From Ochotona curzoniae (lineage: Eukaryota > Chordata > Mammalia > Lagomorpha > Ochotonidae): DNA of 64,000 bases. The position numbers and the translations under genes are program-made. This document shows, piece after piece, positions 1 to 13,700 of the stretch. The stretch's first letter is position 1. The number at the start of each line of letters is the position of its first letter. The stretch is from contig NW_024467106.1 in NCBI RefSeq assembly GCF_017591425.1, positions 28,324,501-28,388,500 on the forward strand. Reading direction: 5' to 3'. The notes under the pieces were generated by a model. It worked only from the letters and a program-made list of their open reading frames with translations, made no database searches and was not told the DNA's origin.

Positions 1-310
1 ACTTATTTTTATTGGGAAGGCAGATTTACAGAGAGAAGGAAAAGTAGAAAGATCTTTCATCCATTGGTTCACTCCCCAAGTGGCTGCAGTGGCCAGAGCT
101 AAGTGGATCCGAAGCCAGGAGTCAGGAGTTCTTTCAGGTCTGCCATGCAGCTGCAGAGTCCCAAGGCTTTGGGCCATGTTCAGTTGCTTTCCCAGGTCAC
201 AAACAGGGACCTGGATGGGGGTAGAGCAGCTGGGACACAAATCACTGCCCATCTGGGATCCTGGCACATGCAAGGTGAGGATTTAACCACTGAGCCATTG
301 CACCAGGTCC
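1..310 (-). repeat. C-type lagomorph SINE, cut by window edge
   Basis: Reads tail-to-head on the plus strand: T-rich tail, GGAAAGGCAGATTTACAGAG body, and tRNA-like head near 270-310. Confidence 0.9.
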
Positions 311-580
311 ACAAAAGCAGATTTACAGATAGAGAGAAAGATCTTTCATCTGCTGGTTCACTCCATAAATGAGCGCAATAGCCAGAACTGAGCCGATCTG
401 AAGCCAGGAACTTTTTCCAGGTCTCCTATGAGCCACAGGGTCCCAAAGCTTTGGGCCATCCTCTGCTGCTTTCCCGGGTCACACACGGGGAGCTGGATAG
501 GAAGTGCAGCAACCAGGACATGAACTGAAGCCTAAACAGAATGCAGGTGCTTGAAGATCAGTTGAGCTATTGTGCCAGTT
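311..580 (-). repeat. C-type SINE, tail-truncated
   Basis: Same body as the neighbouring copy but lacking the T-rich start. Ends with the tRNA-like head. Confidence 0.85.
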
Positions 581-614
581 CACTCCAGTGGGTTGTTTAA
601 AATGTTTATTCACA

Positions 615-944
615 GGCCCAGTGTGGTAGCCTAACAGCTAAAGTCCTTCCCTTGTACATGCCAGGATCCCATATGGGCACCAGTTCTAATCCTGCTAGCT
701 CCACTTCCCTTCCAGCTCCCTGCTTGTGGCCTGGGAAAGCAGTAGAGGACAACCCAAAGCCTTAGGACCCTGCACTCATGTGGAACACCCAGAAGAGGCT
801 CTGACTCCTGGCTTCAGATCAGTGCAGCTCCAGCTACTGCAGTCACTTAGGGAGTGAATCATTTGGTAGAAGATCTTCCTCTGTGTCTCTCCTTCTCCCC
901 ATATATCTGACTTTTCAATAAAAATAAAGTAAATCTTGAAAAAA
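615..944 (+). repeat. C-type SINE, sense
   Basis: Full element from the GGCCCAGTGTGGTAGCC head to an AATAAAAATAAAG tail. Confidence 0.92.
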
Positions 945-1250
945 TATTTATTCACTGATTTTCATCTGTTTGACATCAGGGTAACAGAAAGAGGAGAGAG
1001 AGAGGGAGAGGATGTGCCTACAGTGGCAAGGGTTGGGCCAACCCAAAACCAGGAACCTGGAACTCTGTCCAGGTCTCCCACGTGGGTGGTAGGGGCCCCA
1101 GGCAGTGGAGCCATCATCTGCCGCCTCCCATGATGCATTAGCAGGAATGCTGCAGAAGAAGCAGAGGAGTCAGGATCAAACCAGGGCACACCAGCTTGGG
1201 ATGTCAGTGTCTCAGATGGTGGCTTAATGCACAGTGCCACAATTCCCACC
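945..1250 (-). repeat. Old C-type SINE
   Basis: Diverged antisense copy with the CCCACGTGGGTGG body and a head near 1200-1245. The stretch 1251-1661 is unique intron before exon A. Confidence 0.8.
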
Positions 1251-1661
1251 CCAGGGGACGATTTGTGAGCCAGGTAGCTAGTTAGAAGTCCAGAGTAGGA
1301 TTGAGGAAAATTAGTTCAGTAGTCCATCTTACGTTCAGCCTGCATGCGTCCATGCTAAACAAGTTCTGCATCTCAGACACTGTTCTGAGCATTCTGGTTG
1401 CATCAGTGTGTAGCACAAATGGGCACCCTTGCCCCCACAGAGTTTGCATTGCAGCTGCAGGATTAGGAGCAGAGGGAGGCTGACTTGGTTTGTGAGAAAC
1501 CACCTAGTGGCATGTGAGAAAGGGATTGGTTGTAACACGCATGGGACATGTGTTTGCAGGGGTGGATGCCCAGGGCCCGGGAAGTCACTTGAAATCACTG
1601 GGGTCATGGGGTGCAGGAGGCCAGGGGCTGCTAGGCTGAAGCTCCTCATTTTTCCTCTCAG

Positions 1662-1795
1662 GAACACGATGCACAACATCCGAAGCAGCAAGCAGGCCCA
1701 AGGACCAGGCCACGGCTCTCCAGGGGAGGGTGTGCCCCAGAGCGGGGAGCCGCAGTCCGAGGAGCAGCCCTTGGCCCCCGACCCCAGCGCTCCAG
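1662..1795 (+). CDS. TBC1D2: TBC1D2 exon A, linker between PH domain and coiled coil
   Basis: The acceptor AG is at 1660-1661 after a pyrimidine run. The first base completes a codon from the upstream exon, and the frame then reads NTMHNIRSSKQ, matching the human linker. The shortest form ends at 1795 (CAG|GTGAGC) with one base of a Gly codon, which joins GT at 4432-4433. The end is ambiguous because a 33-bp tandem repeat provides three further identical-phase donors, giving ends at 1828, 1861 or 1894. Each adds 11 residues (EPLAPDPSTPG-like). If none is used, the frame stops at 1930-1932. The region is low complexity and Pro-rich, so it is probably disordered. Confidence 0.85.
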
Positions 1796-4700
1796 GTGAG
1801 CCCTTGGCCCCCGACCCCAGCACTCCAGGTGAGCCCTTGGCCCCCGACCCCAGTACTCCAGGTGAGCCCTTGGCCCCTGACCCCAGCACTCTAGGTGAGC
1901 CCCTGTCCCCAGACCTAACTGTGTGTGTCTGACTCTGAGCGATCTCGAGAGCAGCCCCTCAGCACTGCAATGAATGTCTTCTCTCTCACTGTGTGTGTGT
2001 GTGTGCATGTGTATGCACGTGTGTGTGCACACATGTATGTGCGTGTGCATATGTGCGTGCGTGAGACCACAAGCAGGGAACTGGATCAGAAGTGGAGCAG
2101 CTGAGACACGAACTGTTGCCCATATGGGATACTGTCACTGCAAGGTGGAAGATTAGCCAGTTGAACCATCGTGTTGGCCCCTCTTGCCCTTCTAAGGATG
2201 CTTGTCCTATCACAGGGGCCCCGCCCCTGGGACCTCACCTCCCTGGGGCTGCACTCCCTCACCCCATTGCACTGCAGTGGGTGGTGGGGCATTGTGGTGG
2301 GGCTCATACGTGCAGTCTGCAGTGTTGAATCAGGTAGAATCTTGAGGCCACTCCTGGGTTGCCAGAGCTCACAATGCATTGGAACAGTGATGCTTTTTTG
2401 AACAACCATATGACATAACAAACTTCCATTTTACCACTGCTAGGTGTGCAGCTCAGTGGTGGTGTCAGATATGTTCATGCCACCCCTCCTGAGACTCTCA
2501 GAACAACAAAGGGAAGTGTTTTTCCAGGTTTTATCTTTCCCTTCTCACTTTCTAGGGGAAAGGTATCTTTAAAATGCCTCTCTGGGGTGATTGGAATGAG
2601 AGCTGACATGGAGCACATGGCCTATAGGTCAGCCTGGTGTTCTTTCATCTCATACAAGTGAGTGACACCATCAGGGCTTGGCTTCTGTGGAAACAGGCAC
2701 TGGTAGCCAATTGTAGCTCACATTTTCGCTCGGAATGCATCTGGGAGAGAATTGGAAGTGGCAGCCTTGGTTGGGAGGGTTGCCTTTCCAGGGTTGAGAG
2801 GACCCCCATCCGCTTGGCCCCAGGCTGGGTGGAAGTGACACTGGAGAAGGTGCCCCTGTGAGCTGTCAGGGGAGTAATGAGCTGTTGAGGAAGCCTGTGC
2901 TGCCAGGTCAGTAATAACAATACTGGTACTTCCCTGCCACCCTGGCCTTGGTGGAGTCACTCGCCATACTGTGCATTGTTTCAAGTCCTGGGTTCAGTGG
3001 CTTTCAGCTTGATCAATCAGAGGACATTTCTATTCCCCACTGCCCAAACAGACTCTGTACCCTTTAAGTTCTTCAAGCCCACCTCCCACCACTCCTGGAC
3101 AACCGTAAGTAACTTCCCATGTCTCCAGGTGAGAACACATGGTGTGGCCCCTGGTGTCTAGTGTTTTATGCTTAGCAGCATCTCTCAGATCATTGGGCAC
3201 TGGGCATTTGCTGCACTGGCCCATGTCACCTCCCAGCAGCTGTGAATGCAGAGCCTCTATCTGTCCTGTCCACACTGGGTGAATGTGGAGACAGGCACAG
3301 AGAAGTGAGGCAGCCTGCGCCCACCCCAGTGAGTGGCAGAACCAGGATTCAGGCCTCGCAGTCACACCCTATCTTGCTGTATGACGTGTCATCCTATAAG
3401 TCTGTGACTTTTTTTTCTCCCCTTTTTTTTTTTTTTTTAAGATTTCTCTTATTTACTTGAAAGGTAGAATTTCAGAGAGAAGGAAAGATAGAAAGCTCTT
3501 CCATCCGCTGATTCACTCTCCAAATGGCCACAACAGCCGGAGTTGAATTGGGCGAAAGCCAGGAGCCCAGAGCTTCTTCCATGTCTTCCTCGTGGGTTCA
3601 GGGACCCAAGCACTGGGCAGTGTTTTACTGCATTCCTAGGCATGAGTCAGTGATTTTCCAGGTTATATCTTCATTGTGAAACGTTGTGTACACACACACA
3701 GAGGCAGATGAAGGCAGGCTGTGCAGGAGCGGAAGTCTGGATTTCTCCTCTGCTCTCTGACTTCCCCTCTTCCTCCCCAGCCAGCCCATGGGGCGCTCCC
3801 GTGTAATCCCAGGGCACCTACAGCCCCCCTCCCCTGCCTGCCACCCCACCTGGCAGACAGACACCGACAGACCAGACAGGTTGGGGTTCCACGGTCAGAG
3901 ATAGACACAGAATGAACATAGGACATGTAGATGTTGACTGTACTGCCTGTGGTTCATCAGGAGCGGTCCCTGGACAAGGTGCAGCAGCATTGCCAAGAAG
4001 CAGGTCAGAAACGTGGGTTCTCGAGCCCTACCTGCAGCCTGTTGAATCCAGAACTCTGGGAGTAAGGCCAAAAAGCCTGCATTTTAAAGCATGGTTTATT
4101 TAATTATTTGACAGGCAGAGCTTTTTATCTGCTGACTCATTCTTCAAGTGCCTGGGCCAAAAATTCAGTCTGGGTCTCCTGTGTGGGTAGCAGGGACCCA
4201 AGGTCTTGTGACATCAGCTACTGCCTCCCAATGTGCATGTTAGCAGGAAGCCAGCGTTGGAGTAGAGCTGGACTAATCTCAGACACCCTGATATGGTATG
4301 TGGGTGTCCCAAGCAGCGTGTTAGCTGTTGCGCCAAATACCGGTGCCCAACAATCTGTATTTATGAAACCCTGCAGGTGCCTCTGCGAACTGCCCTTCTC
4401 AATCATGACCTCAGCTTTTCTCCTCTCACAGGTTCTCCAAAGCCCAGCCCCAAGTCCTCCCTGGCTGCCAATCTCATTCAGATGGCCAAGCGCCAGAGCA
4501 ACACCTTCCCACTCTTTTCTGAAGGGCTCATGAGGACCCGGACTGCCCAGGAGAAGGCAGTGGCCTTGGAGCAGCAGGTTCTGATGCTCACCAAGGAGTT
4601 AAAGTCTCAGAAGGTGAGTTCAGGCCCAGGGAGGCCTCAGGCACCACTCACCACCACCCTACCCCATCCCAAATGTTCTGTTGAGCTAGGCACCATGCCA

Positions 4701-7700
4701 TGACCTCGCTGTGTGGGCTGCAAAGATGCAACCACAGGAAGTTCAAAGTGCACTCTGGATTACTTGGGGACAAGCTTTTACTCAAACTGGGTGACAAAAG
4801 GCCACCAAGAGCAGAGGTGCCAGATACCTGCATTACCAGCAGAGGGGCACATGCTCTGGAAGAAGGACAGTGTTTACAGAGGGCATTGGGGGTCTGGGAG
4901 GAACTGGTGGCCAAGGGGCTGACAGGTGGCTGTGACATGACAGGACATGGGACACCAGGCTGAACCATGATGAGCAAGGCATCGTAGCAGGAAGGAAGAC
5001 ACAGGCTGAATGCCATGAGAAGCTGATGGCAGGAGGGTCTCAGGGAATGTCTTGCTGTGATTGAATCCCGAGACTGGGCGGTTTAGGAAGGATAGAGGTG
5101 TCTTGGCTCACAGTGCTATAGGCCAGGAAGCCTGGGAACGGGGCGCTAACCCTTTGCAAGGACCCCAGACTGCAAGTGAAGACACACACCACAGAGATAG
5201 GCCCGCTGTAGGACTGCTTGCCATAAACAGAGCACAGAGGGCTGGAAGAAACATCCAAAGGAGAGAATACACACACGTGAGTAGCCACATCCCTGACTTA
5301 GTCCTCTGGAGCAAGGGTGGAATGAGGATGGGGCTGGGGCCAGGGAATGAGACAGCAGAGCCCTCCACGGGCCCAGCCACTGCAGGGCTCACCGCTGGGA
5401 TGCAGGCTGACAACTGACTGAATTACTTTAATCATGTTCAGGGCCCCGCCCTGTCCCACCTCTGCCAGAGACACTCCCCACCACCACCACTCCCAAGGCA
5501 GCCTCTGGATTTTCACTTGCTTTGTGAATGATTTTAATGCTGTGAGTGCATGAGAGCTGCTTTTCACAATGACCATGTAGCATTTTGGGTCTGTAACTCC
5601 TTGCTAAGTAAGGTCTGGGTGGGGTCTGCCCTCTGGGATGCAACAACTGCTGGTATCAAGTTGGGCACAGCCCTGCGCAGGTGGGTATCCTGAAGGAATG
5701 CTTTTTCCTGGCATCATACCCAGGTGCTGGCCAGGTGTCTGAGAGACCGTCTTTGCAAGCTGAGTGATATTCCGCCGTGTACATTTTGGTTATCCATTCA
5801 TCCGTCAGTGGACACTTGGCTGTCTACCTCTTACAAACCTGGGGAGCTCCCTTTTGTAAAAAATTTTAAAGGAAATTAGAAGGAGCATTTCACCGTGCTA
5901 TCCATGAACCTCCCTCTCCTGGGATGCTGTTCCCCCAAGCCCACCCTTCTGCTGCAGGGAGTCTAGGGGTTGGTGTTGTGTTCCTGGAAAAGAGAAGGCA
6001 GCAGCCGGGCTGTAGTGCTGGCTTGCAAGGCAAAGCGAGTCTGCTCCTGCCCACACTGGGCAGCCGTGCCACTTGGCCACAACCCAAGGTAAACTCTCGG
6101 CTCTCAACTGGATCAGAAAATGAGCCAGGCTGCCTGGTCACCCTGGAGCGCCAGGAATGTTGATCTCTGCAGAGCCCAGAACCTCATGCTGCATTCTGAA
6201 CATTCCAGCCCTTCAGATCACCTTCTTCCAGACACCTTCCTGCCCCACCCACGGGCTCTTACCTGCCCTCCTGTGGCTCCTCCTGGCCAGTGCTGGGTCT
6301 GTGGAGTCAGCCACAGGGAAAGCCCTTCCCTTACCCTCCCCACCCCCCACCTGCTGCTTGGCCTCCCCAAGCTTGCTGGCTCTGTTGAAATGGCCCTGCC
6401 TGCCTTTCTCCAGAGACGCCCCTCCTCTTGCAGGAATCCTGCACTGCAGTGACTCACTGCCCCCAACCAACTCCCCATCAGCACTTAGTACCAGGCTCCA
6501 GAGCTTGGCACTGAGTGGGTTCCTGGTGGACGTCAATGTGATACTTGAATGGGTGTCCGGGGTGAGTGAGAAAGAGGCCGCCAGAGCAGGGAGGGTCACT
6601 GACGGTCCGCAGAAGCCACAGGTTAAATGGCCTTGACTTTAGCTTCTGGAATAAAGCCCTCATCTTTGGCAATTCTTCGGAATGGAGTTGTGCTTAGCAC
6701 AAAGTCCTGCCTAACTGATCTATTTATTTTATTTTGCCTTTTAAAATTTATTAACTTGAGAGGCAGAGTTACAGAGAAAAAGAGGAGTCTTCCATTCACT
6801 GGTTCAGTCTCCTAAGAGCTGCAGTACCCAAGGCTGAATTGATACAAAGCTGAGAGTCAGGATCTTCTCCTGGGTGTACCATGTGGGTTCAAGTGCCCAA
6901 GGACTCAGCCATCTTCCGTTGCTAACCCAGGCACATTTTCTGGGAGCTATATTGGAAGTGGAATAGCCAGGACTTGAACCAGAGTCCATATGGGATGCTG
7001 GCATCACAGCATCAGCCTTACCTGCTACACCACAACACAGTTCCCAAACCATGTATTTAAAAACTTTGGTTTGGATACAGGTATACAGAAAGGAGAAGAC
7101 ACAGAGAGAAAGAGAAGTTTCTCTCAAGAAAAACACGTGCTTTTTGTTGGTTTGTTTGGTTGGGTTTCTTTAGATTTGTTTATTCATTAATTTGAAAGGC
7201 AAATACAACAGTTCCAAGTGGGGAGACAGCAAAAAATTGTTGGTTCATTCCTCACATGGCGACAGTTACTGGGACTGGCCCAGGCTGAAGCCAGGAGCTC
7301 CATCTGGGTCTCCCTTGTGGGTGGCAGAGGCCCAAGCACTTGGGGTGTCTTCCACTGCCTCTCTAGGTGCATCAGCAGGGAGCTGGATCAGAAGCAGAGC
7401 AGCCAGGACAGGAACCAATGCTCCAGTTTAGGCTTGCAAGTGCCAGCTGCTGAAAACATGTGCTTCTAAATGGGAATGGGTGCAGAGTGTGGCAGCAAGG
7501 CCTGGAGGCTGAAGCTTCTGGCTGGGGATGTTGAGCCCCAGGAAAGTTAAAGGCAAGAAGGCACTGGGAGGCGCAGATCCCAAGATTACATGCTGTCACT
7601 TGCCACTTCCCAGGGCTAACCTGAGAGTCATTGTTTCTGAACTTTCTGTTCATCCCTGTGCCAGATGAGTAGGCACAGTACAGAGGGCCGGGGACCAGAC

Positions 7701-10700
7701 CCAGATGGGAGGAGGCTGCCTGCACGTGCCTCTGCCCAGAGATTGCCTGTGTGCTTCCTCTGTCGCTGGCTACAGTGGATTGGTAGTGACTGTCGATGGG
7801 GAAGGATTCTGAGACCTCTGCTGAGCCTACAGGAAGGGGAATCAAGATTGATTAGTAGGGTCCATAGCAGCTAAAGTCCTTGCCTTGAATGCACCAGGAT
7901 CCCATAATGGCGCCAGTTCTAATCCCGGTGGCCCCGCTTCCCATCCAGCTCCCTGCTTGTGGTCTGGGAAAGCAGTGGAGGAAAGTCTAAAGCCTTGGGA
8001 CCCTGTACTTGCTCTGGGTTCCTGGCTTCAAATCGGCACCGTTCCGGCCATTGCGGCCACTTGTGGAGTGAATCATTGGACAGATCTTTCTGTCTCTCCT
8101 CCTTTGTGTATATCTGATTTTCCAATAAAATAAATCTTAAAAAAAAGATTGATTATTGATTAGTAATGTCTGCCACAGAGTGGCAGGGAGGAGGAGTGCA
8201 GTCATGCCTGAGTGCCGCTTACTTGGCAAACCCTGAGCAGCTGGGGCTGGAGCACACCCCACTGCTCCCCAGACTGCAGTTTGTTTATCCTGAAATGAAC
8301 ATGTAAAAGTCAGGCTATGGGCTCAGCAGCTGTCACCCAGAAACCCCAGAATGCTGTGGCCTGAAGCACACTGGGAGACTCCAAAGGTGGCTGAGTGACT
8401 CTCAGCTGTAACCTCCACTTGGAGGGGTCACAGGAAGGAAAAGGAACTGCCCTGGGGACCAGGTGTCCAGTATCGGGGACAGGTATGACCCAGACGCTGC
8501 CCACATCACTTCTCACTTCGCATTGCAGCCCCTTGGGCACACCTCACTGTGACTTGGTGGGAAATGTGGTTTTGAGTTGGGGGACTCTATGGCCTGCTGA
8601 CAGTGTTGAATGGGAAAAGTGGGACAGCAATTGTCACGATGAGCTGTCCCAGGGTGGCTGCCAGGCATACCTCAGGGTAGCTGGGATGGCGGTACCCTGC
8701 ACCCCCACCTCCAACACTTGGACAGGCTTTCCCCAACTCACCAGATCCTTCTCTTCCCGCTGCCCAGGAGCTGGTGAGAATCCTGCACAAGGCGCTGGAG
8801 GCTGCCCAGCAGGAGAAGAGGGCTTCCAGTGCGTACCTATCAGCAACCGAGGACAAAGACCGCCTGGAGCTGGTGCGGCACAAGGTGCGGCAGATTGCCG
8901 AGCTGGGCAGGCGGGTGGAGGCCCTGGAGCAGGAGCGGGAGAGCCTGGTGCACACGGCCCAGCTGCAGGAGCAGCAGGTGCAGGAGCTGCAGCTGCACGT
9001 GCAGCTGCTCATGGACAAAAACGAAGCCAAGCAGCAGGTCATCTACAAGCTCTCAGACAAGGTCACACAGGGCCTCACGCCATCACCAGAGCAGCTGGCT
9101 GAGGCAGCCCACAGAGACTTCCTGAAGCAGCAGGAGAGGCTGGAGCACATGAAGGTAGGGACTCCACAACTGTTCTCCCCGGGGCTTCTGGAGGTCCTCC
9201 CAACCCCAGGGCCTTTCTCCATGGAATGGAGATGACCCGTCACCTTGCAGTACGCATGTTGGGCTGAACATGGAATTGACAGAACATTGGGCCCATCCTC
9301 AAAGATTCACTTGCTTCAACTCCTTTAGGCTTCGTGCCAGCCCTAAGAGGCGGCCACATCTGATCCCTCCTGTACAGGTGGGGGTACTGAAGCTGGGCAA
9401 GGTTAGTTAGGAGCTTGTCCGGGAACCCACGTCCACTGGCTGCTCTGCCGCCCATCAACTTTTCTGCAGCTTCTAGGTATTACCGTGCCAGCCTCATCCT
9501 CCTTCCCCTTTCATCCCTGTTTCTGGGCTGCCCCTTCCTGCAGGGGGCAGCTGTGGCATGATGGACAGAAATTGTGCTTTTGAAAAAAGATTTATTTTTA
9601 TTTTTATTGGAAAGGCAGATGTACAGAGAGAAGAAGATACAGAGAGAAAGATCTTCCATCCGCTGGTTCACTTCCCAAGTGGCCACATCAGCTGGAGCTG
9701 AGCTGATCTGAAGCCAAGCACCAGGAGCTTCTTCTAGGTCTCCCACATGGGTGCCAAGTCCCAAGACTTTGGGCAATCCTCTACTGCTTTCCCAGGCCAC
9801 AAGCAAGGAGCTGACTGGGAAGTGAAGCAGCCAGGATTAGAACTGGCAGCCATGTGGGATTCCAACACATGCAAGGCGAGGACTTTAGCCACTAGGCTAC
9901 CACGCTGGGCCCAGGAATTATGCTAGAGGTATGATGCCTGTCAGGCTACAGCCTCCTCTGGGAAGCCTGAGGTTGAGGACCAGCTTGTGTAGCTCCCACC
10001 ATCCCCAAAGGCAGCCAGAAGCCTGTGAGTGGCTGCTCTGAACCCCATCCACTCACAGCTCCTTGGGTACCATTGTCCGCCAGGCCTCAGGTCTCCTGGA
10101 TTGGCCATAGGAAGAAGCTGCTCAGGGGAGAGGAGGGAAGGAGAAACCAAGGCACTTCCGAGAAAGCCAGCAGCAGAGGTGGGCAGAGGCCTCCTCCCTG
10201 TGTTCAAGTCCCAGCTGTGGCTCTTACAGGCTCTCTCATGTCAGTGTGGCACACCCCCAACTGTTCCTGCCTCATATGAGGCTGTAAGAAAGAGAAAGGG
10301 ATGGAACGCAAAAACCAGATTCCCTTCTCTTATTTGAACAAAGTTTAAAAGCCACATAACCAGTCACTGGGTCATTTCCCCTATTTGGTCTGAGATGGAG
10401 GTTAGGGTCAAAATGAAACAGCTTTCCAATGCGGGTGCAGCTGGGTTGTTAGAAAGAGGGGTCCCCGGCACAGCCCTGAAGGGCTGCTCTCCTGCCATGT
10501 GCTGCCGTCCCAACTCAGTCCCATCTGCTGGGATCCACTGCTCGGACGGAGTGGCCGGGTGCTATGGCCTGCATGAGGGATGGCTGGAGCCCCGACTCAC
10601 CCGGCAGCCAGCTGTGTGTGTGTCCCTGGAGTTCCATGTGCAGCAATGTCACATGTCGGTGAACGTCACAGGTGTGTAAACGCACACAGACCCAGTGCCA

Positions 10701-13700
10701 TTCACTTCAGAGAGTCTGCCTGCCAGGTGCCCCTTCTTACTGGACAGGGGGCAGTAACATGTCCCGCTTGCCCTGGGATCAAGGACCCCCAGCTTTAGGA
10801 CGAGGCCCCTGTCCTGTGGAGCTGTCACTTTGAATCTGGCTCATGGACCTGTTGACTGTCACAGCTGGTGAGACACAGCACTCCAGCCTGCCCCTCCCTG
10901 TCTCATGGGGACAGCTGAACCCTGGGAGATGGGGAAGGACCCGCCCAGGGTCGTGCAGAATGGAGGGCAGGGCTGTAAGGAGGAAGAGGTTTCCCCTCAC
11001 TGGGGGCACTGACTCCCAGGCTTAAGCAACAGGGCCAAGGCCACAGCCGTTTCCCATGGAGAATCCCTGAGCTCCTGAGCCCTGCACGGAAATGACCCAG
11101 GCAGCAGCTCTGTCCTTCCCCACCCCCTTCTCCCGTCGTGCTTTGCTGCTTTGCTCCTCTGGTGACTGTCCTGTGTCTTTCTCTTCTCTGAGGTCTCTTT
11201 TTTCCTCCCTACAGTTCTGAGCCATGAAGGACACTCCAGGTAGGGCAACCAGCGGAATGGGAAGGGCTGTCTGGGGGTGCCACCAGTCCACAGCAGTGCA
11301 CAAACCAGCCTCCCTGCCTGGGCTGGACCAGGGCTTCTCATGTGACAGAAACATGATTTCCAAAACCTTGGCAGTACCTGTGGGCAGCTGGAACCCAGGC
11401 TGGAGAGGGGGAAGGAGGAGGGAAGCAGGAGTGAGCTGTGGGCTAGAGCAGTCTGCAGCACTGGCCTCAAGCCTGGCTGTACTCAGTGGAGCTCACTGAG
11501 CCTGAGCTGCGGGGTCGGATCCCATGTAGCCCGGGGTTCTTACCATCTCTGGATGTATTTCCTCATCTGCCATGTGGGGATTGTGGCTGAGCATCCCTGA
11601 TCCAAAAATCTGAAAACCATAATGCCTCCAAAATTCAAAACTTGGGAACACCAACATGATACTGTGAGTGGGAAAGCCTGCACACACCTGACTTAGGGTA
11701 ATAGGTCATGGTCAAAGCAGGTGCACCTAAACTCCCATATAAAATTACCTTCTGGCTGTATGTACTAGGTGTATGTGGAAGTTCAGTGAACCTGCTCTTC
11801 AGATCCCCAAGATAGCCCACTATGCAAAGATTTGGGAAAAAAAAGTCCAACAGATGTTTTCCAAATAAGGGGTACCCTGCTTGCTCTCTAATATCTTGTC
11901 CTATAGCACTGTGGGAGAAGTAACACTCAACCACATAATGGCAGTGTGGGAAGTGGGTCTAGCACATGGTGGAAGCTTGGGTGATGGTGGCACCTCACGT
12001 CCCATGCATTTCCAGGGCATTTACAGCATTGGAAAGGAGCCTTAGGAAGGCTCCCTGGAGACCAAGGGGAGCAAGTAGGCAGACACAGGTGTCGTGAGAA
12101 CTCAGCAGGAGGTGACAGTGGCATTGCAGGTTCTATGTGCTAGCCATTCTTCCCCAGTCTCCCTGCATCTGGAGCTTCCCCCTAACCATTACCCTAGGCC
12201 CTTGTGCTGGGCTTGTTGTCACCCCTGCTTTCCAGACGAAGGGATGAGACCCAGGGATATAACGAACTTGTCCAGGACCTCAGAGGCAAGGATGGGAATT
12301 GTGACAAAAGGACTTGGTATGCAAATAAGGTCTTGTTGCCAACTCACTGTGGGAAGGGTGGTTATTACTTAATAAAAGCCATTGAGACAAATAGCTAATG
12401 TTAACACCAAGGAAAATTAGATGTTGGCCTCAAACCCTGTATTAAAATGTTTAATCCAAGTTGAGTAAAAAGTTTTATGTTAAAAATGAAACTGGAAATA
12501 TGGGGAGAAAGTGCAGGTGCACTTGGAATAACCCTGGGGCGAGGCTTTTTCTATGCATGACCTGAGCCAGAGCAACAGCCGTACAGACTGGGTTGAGCCT
12601 GTAAAGCTACATTTTGTGCCTTTCCTCACCTCCTCCCTGCTGTGTAAAGATGTATGTATGAAGACTAAGAATGCTTCCAAGTCTGTGGAAAAATGGAAGT
12701 AAAGGGCAAGTTCATTTTGCTGTAAAAAAACAAATCTGAAAGTCATGTGCAGTGCTTTTCCAATATGTATTCCCCCATGAACTTGCTGAAGACCCCTTCC
12801 TATGCACGTTTTTGCAGCCACACCCTCCCTGCCCCCAGCCACCAGGCAGTGCTGGCACATGGGCAGGCCCACAGTCCTTGATGTGTTGTTATCCTGCCTG
12901 CGGGCAGATGTCACACAGGTGACTTCAGAGGTGACAATGGGGAGGGGATGGGTGTTCTGTCCTGCAAAGGGTTCCAGCCAGGAGGGAACTCACAGCAGCT
13001 CAGAGGGAAGTGCAGGAGGCTCAGAGCGTCTGAATCAAATGGACTTGAGCCCTGGCACACTTTTACTAGCTGTGTGGCCTTGGGCAAGTTCCTCACTCCC
13101 TCAGAACCGAACCACTGAGCCCTTGTGTGTGGTTGAGTGCAACGAAAGAGCTGGGCAGGTGAATGAAGCACTGTGTGTTGTATGGAGGAGGGGCTGTGGG
13201 TGTCTGTTTTCTCTGCAGACTCGCATGCAGTGGGGTATGACCCTGGACCAACCCAATGTTCACAGCATGTAGGTCCCTTTCGCCAGCCTCAGGAGAAAGA
13301 TACAGATGGGGTATGGCGGGACAGTAGGTAGGAACTTGCTCAGAACATGGCAGCTCACATTTAGTGTCAGTATTTCTGCAGGGCATAGAGCCCGGAGTTT
13401 GAACAGGGTAGGGGTGCATTGGGAGAGGAGGAGAGTCAAGTGAGATAGTGTAATAGACCACAAGCCCAGCTTGCCCTGTGGGGCAGGTGAGAAGCCACAG
13501 GAGGAAGGCAGCTAGGCGTGGCATGTTTGTGGCAGGGTCAGCCCTGTAGGCTGAGGACAGCAGACGCTGTTGGAGTTCAGTGTGCAAGCTGGCTTGCAGC
13601 CTGTACATGTCCCTGAATGGGAGCAAGTTCCCACTCATCTGGTATCATTGAGCCATGCTGTGAGCCTATGCACCATTAGCTGCTTCCCCTGCTCAAGCCT

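Larger units (their letters stand above)
1796..4431 (+). other. TBC1D2: TBC1D2 intron after exon A
   Basis: The intron holds the 33-bp repeat, a TG/CA-rich microsatellite, a SINE fragment, unique sequence from about 2181 to 3420, two older antisense SINEs and a MIR-like piece near 3285-3365. No additional exon is recognisable. Confidence 0.8.
4614..8767 (+). other. TBC1D2: TBC1D2 intron after exon B
   Basis: Mostly unique sequence from 4614 to 5640. A probable antisense L1 3' fragment follows (about 5650-5845), then unique GC-rich DNA to 6730 and three SINEs. No further coding block with splice signals was found. Confidence 0.75.

Noticed and set aside
1429..1661. Open frame extending TBC1D2 exon A upstream
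   Set aside because: The frame is open by chance. The acceptor at 1660-1661 and the match to the human linker begin at 1662.
8395..9102. 235-aa open frame over TBC1D2 exon C
   Set aside because: Wrong phase. It is an Ala/Gly-rich shadow of the GC-rich coiled-coil exon and runs across the acceptor.
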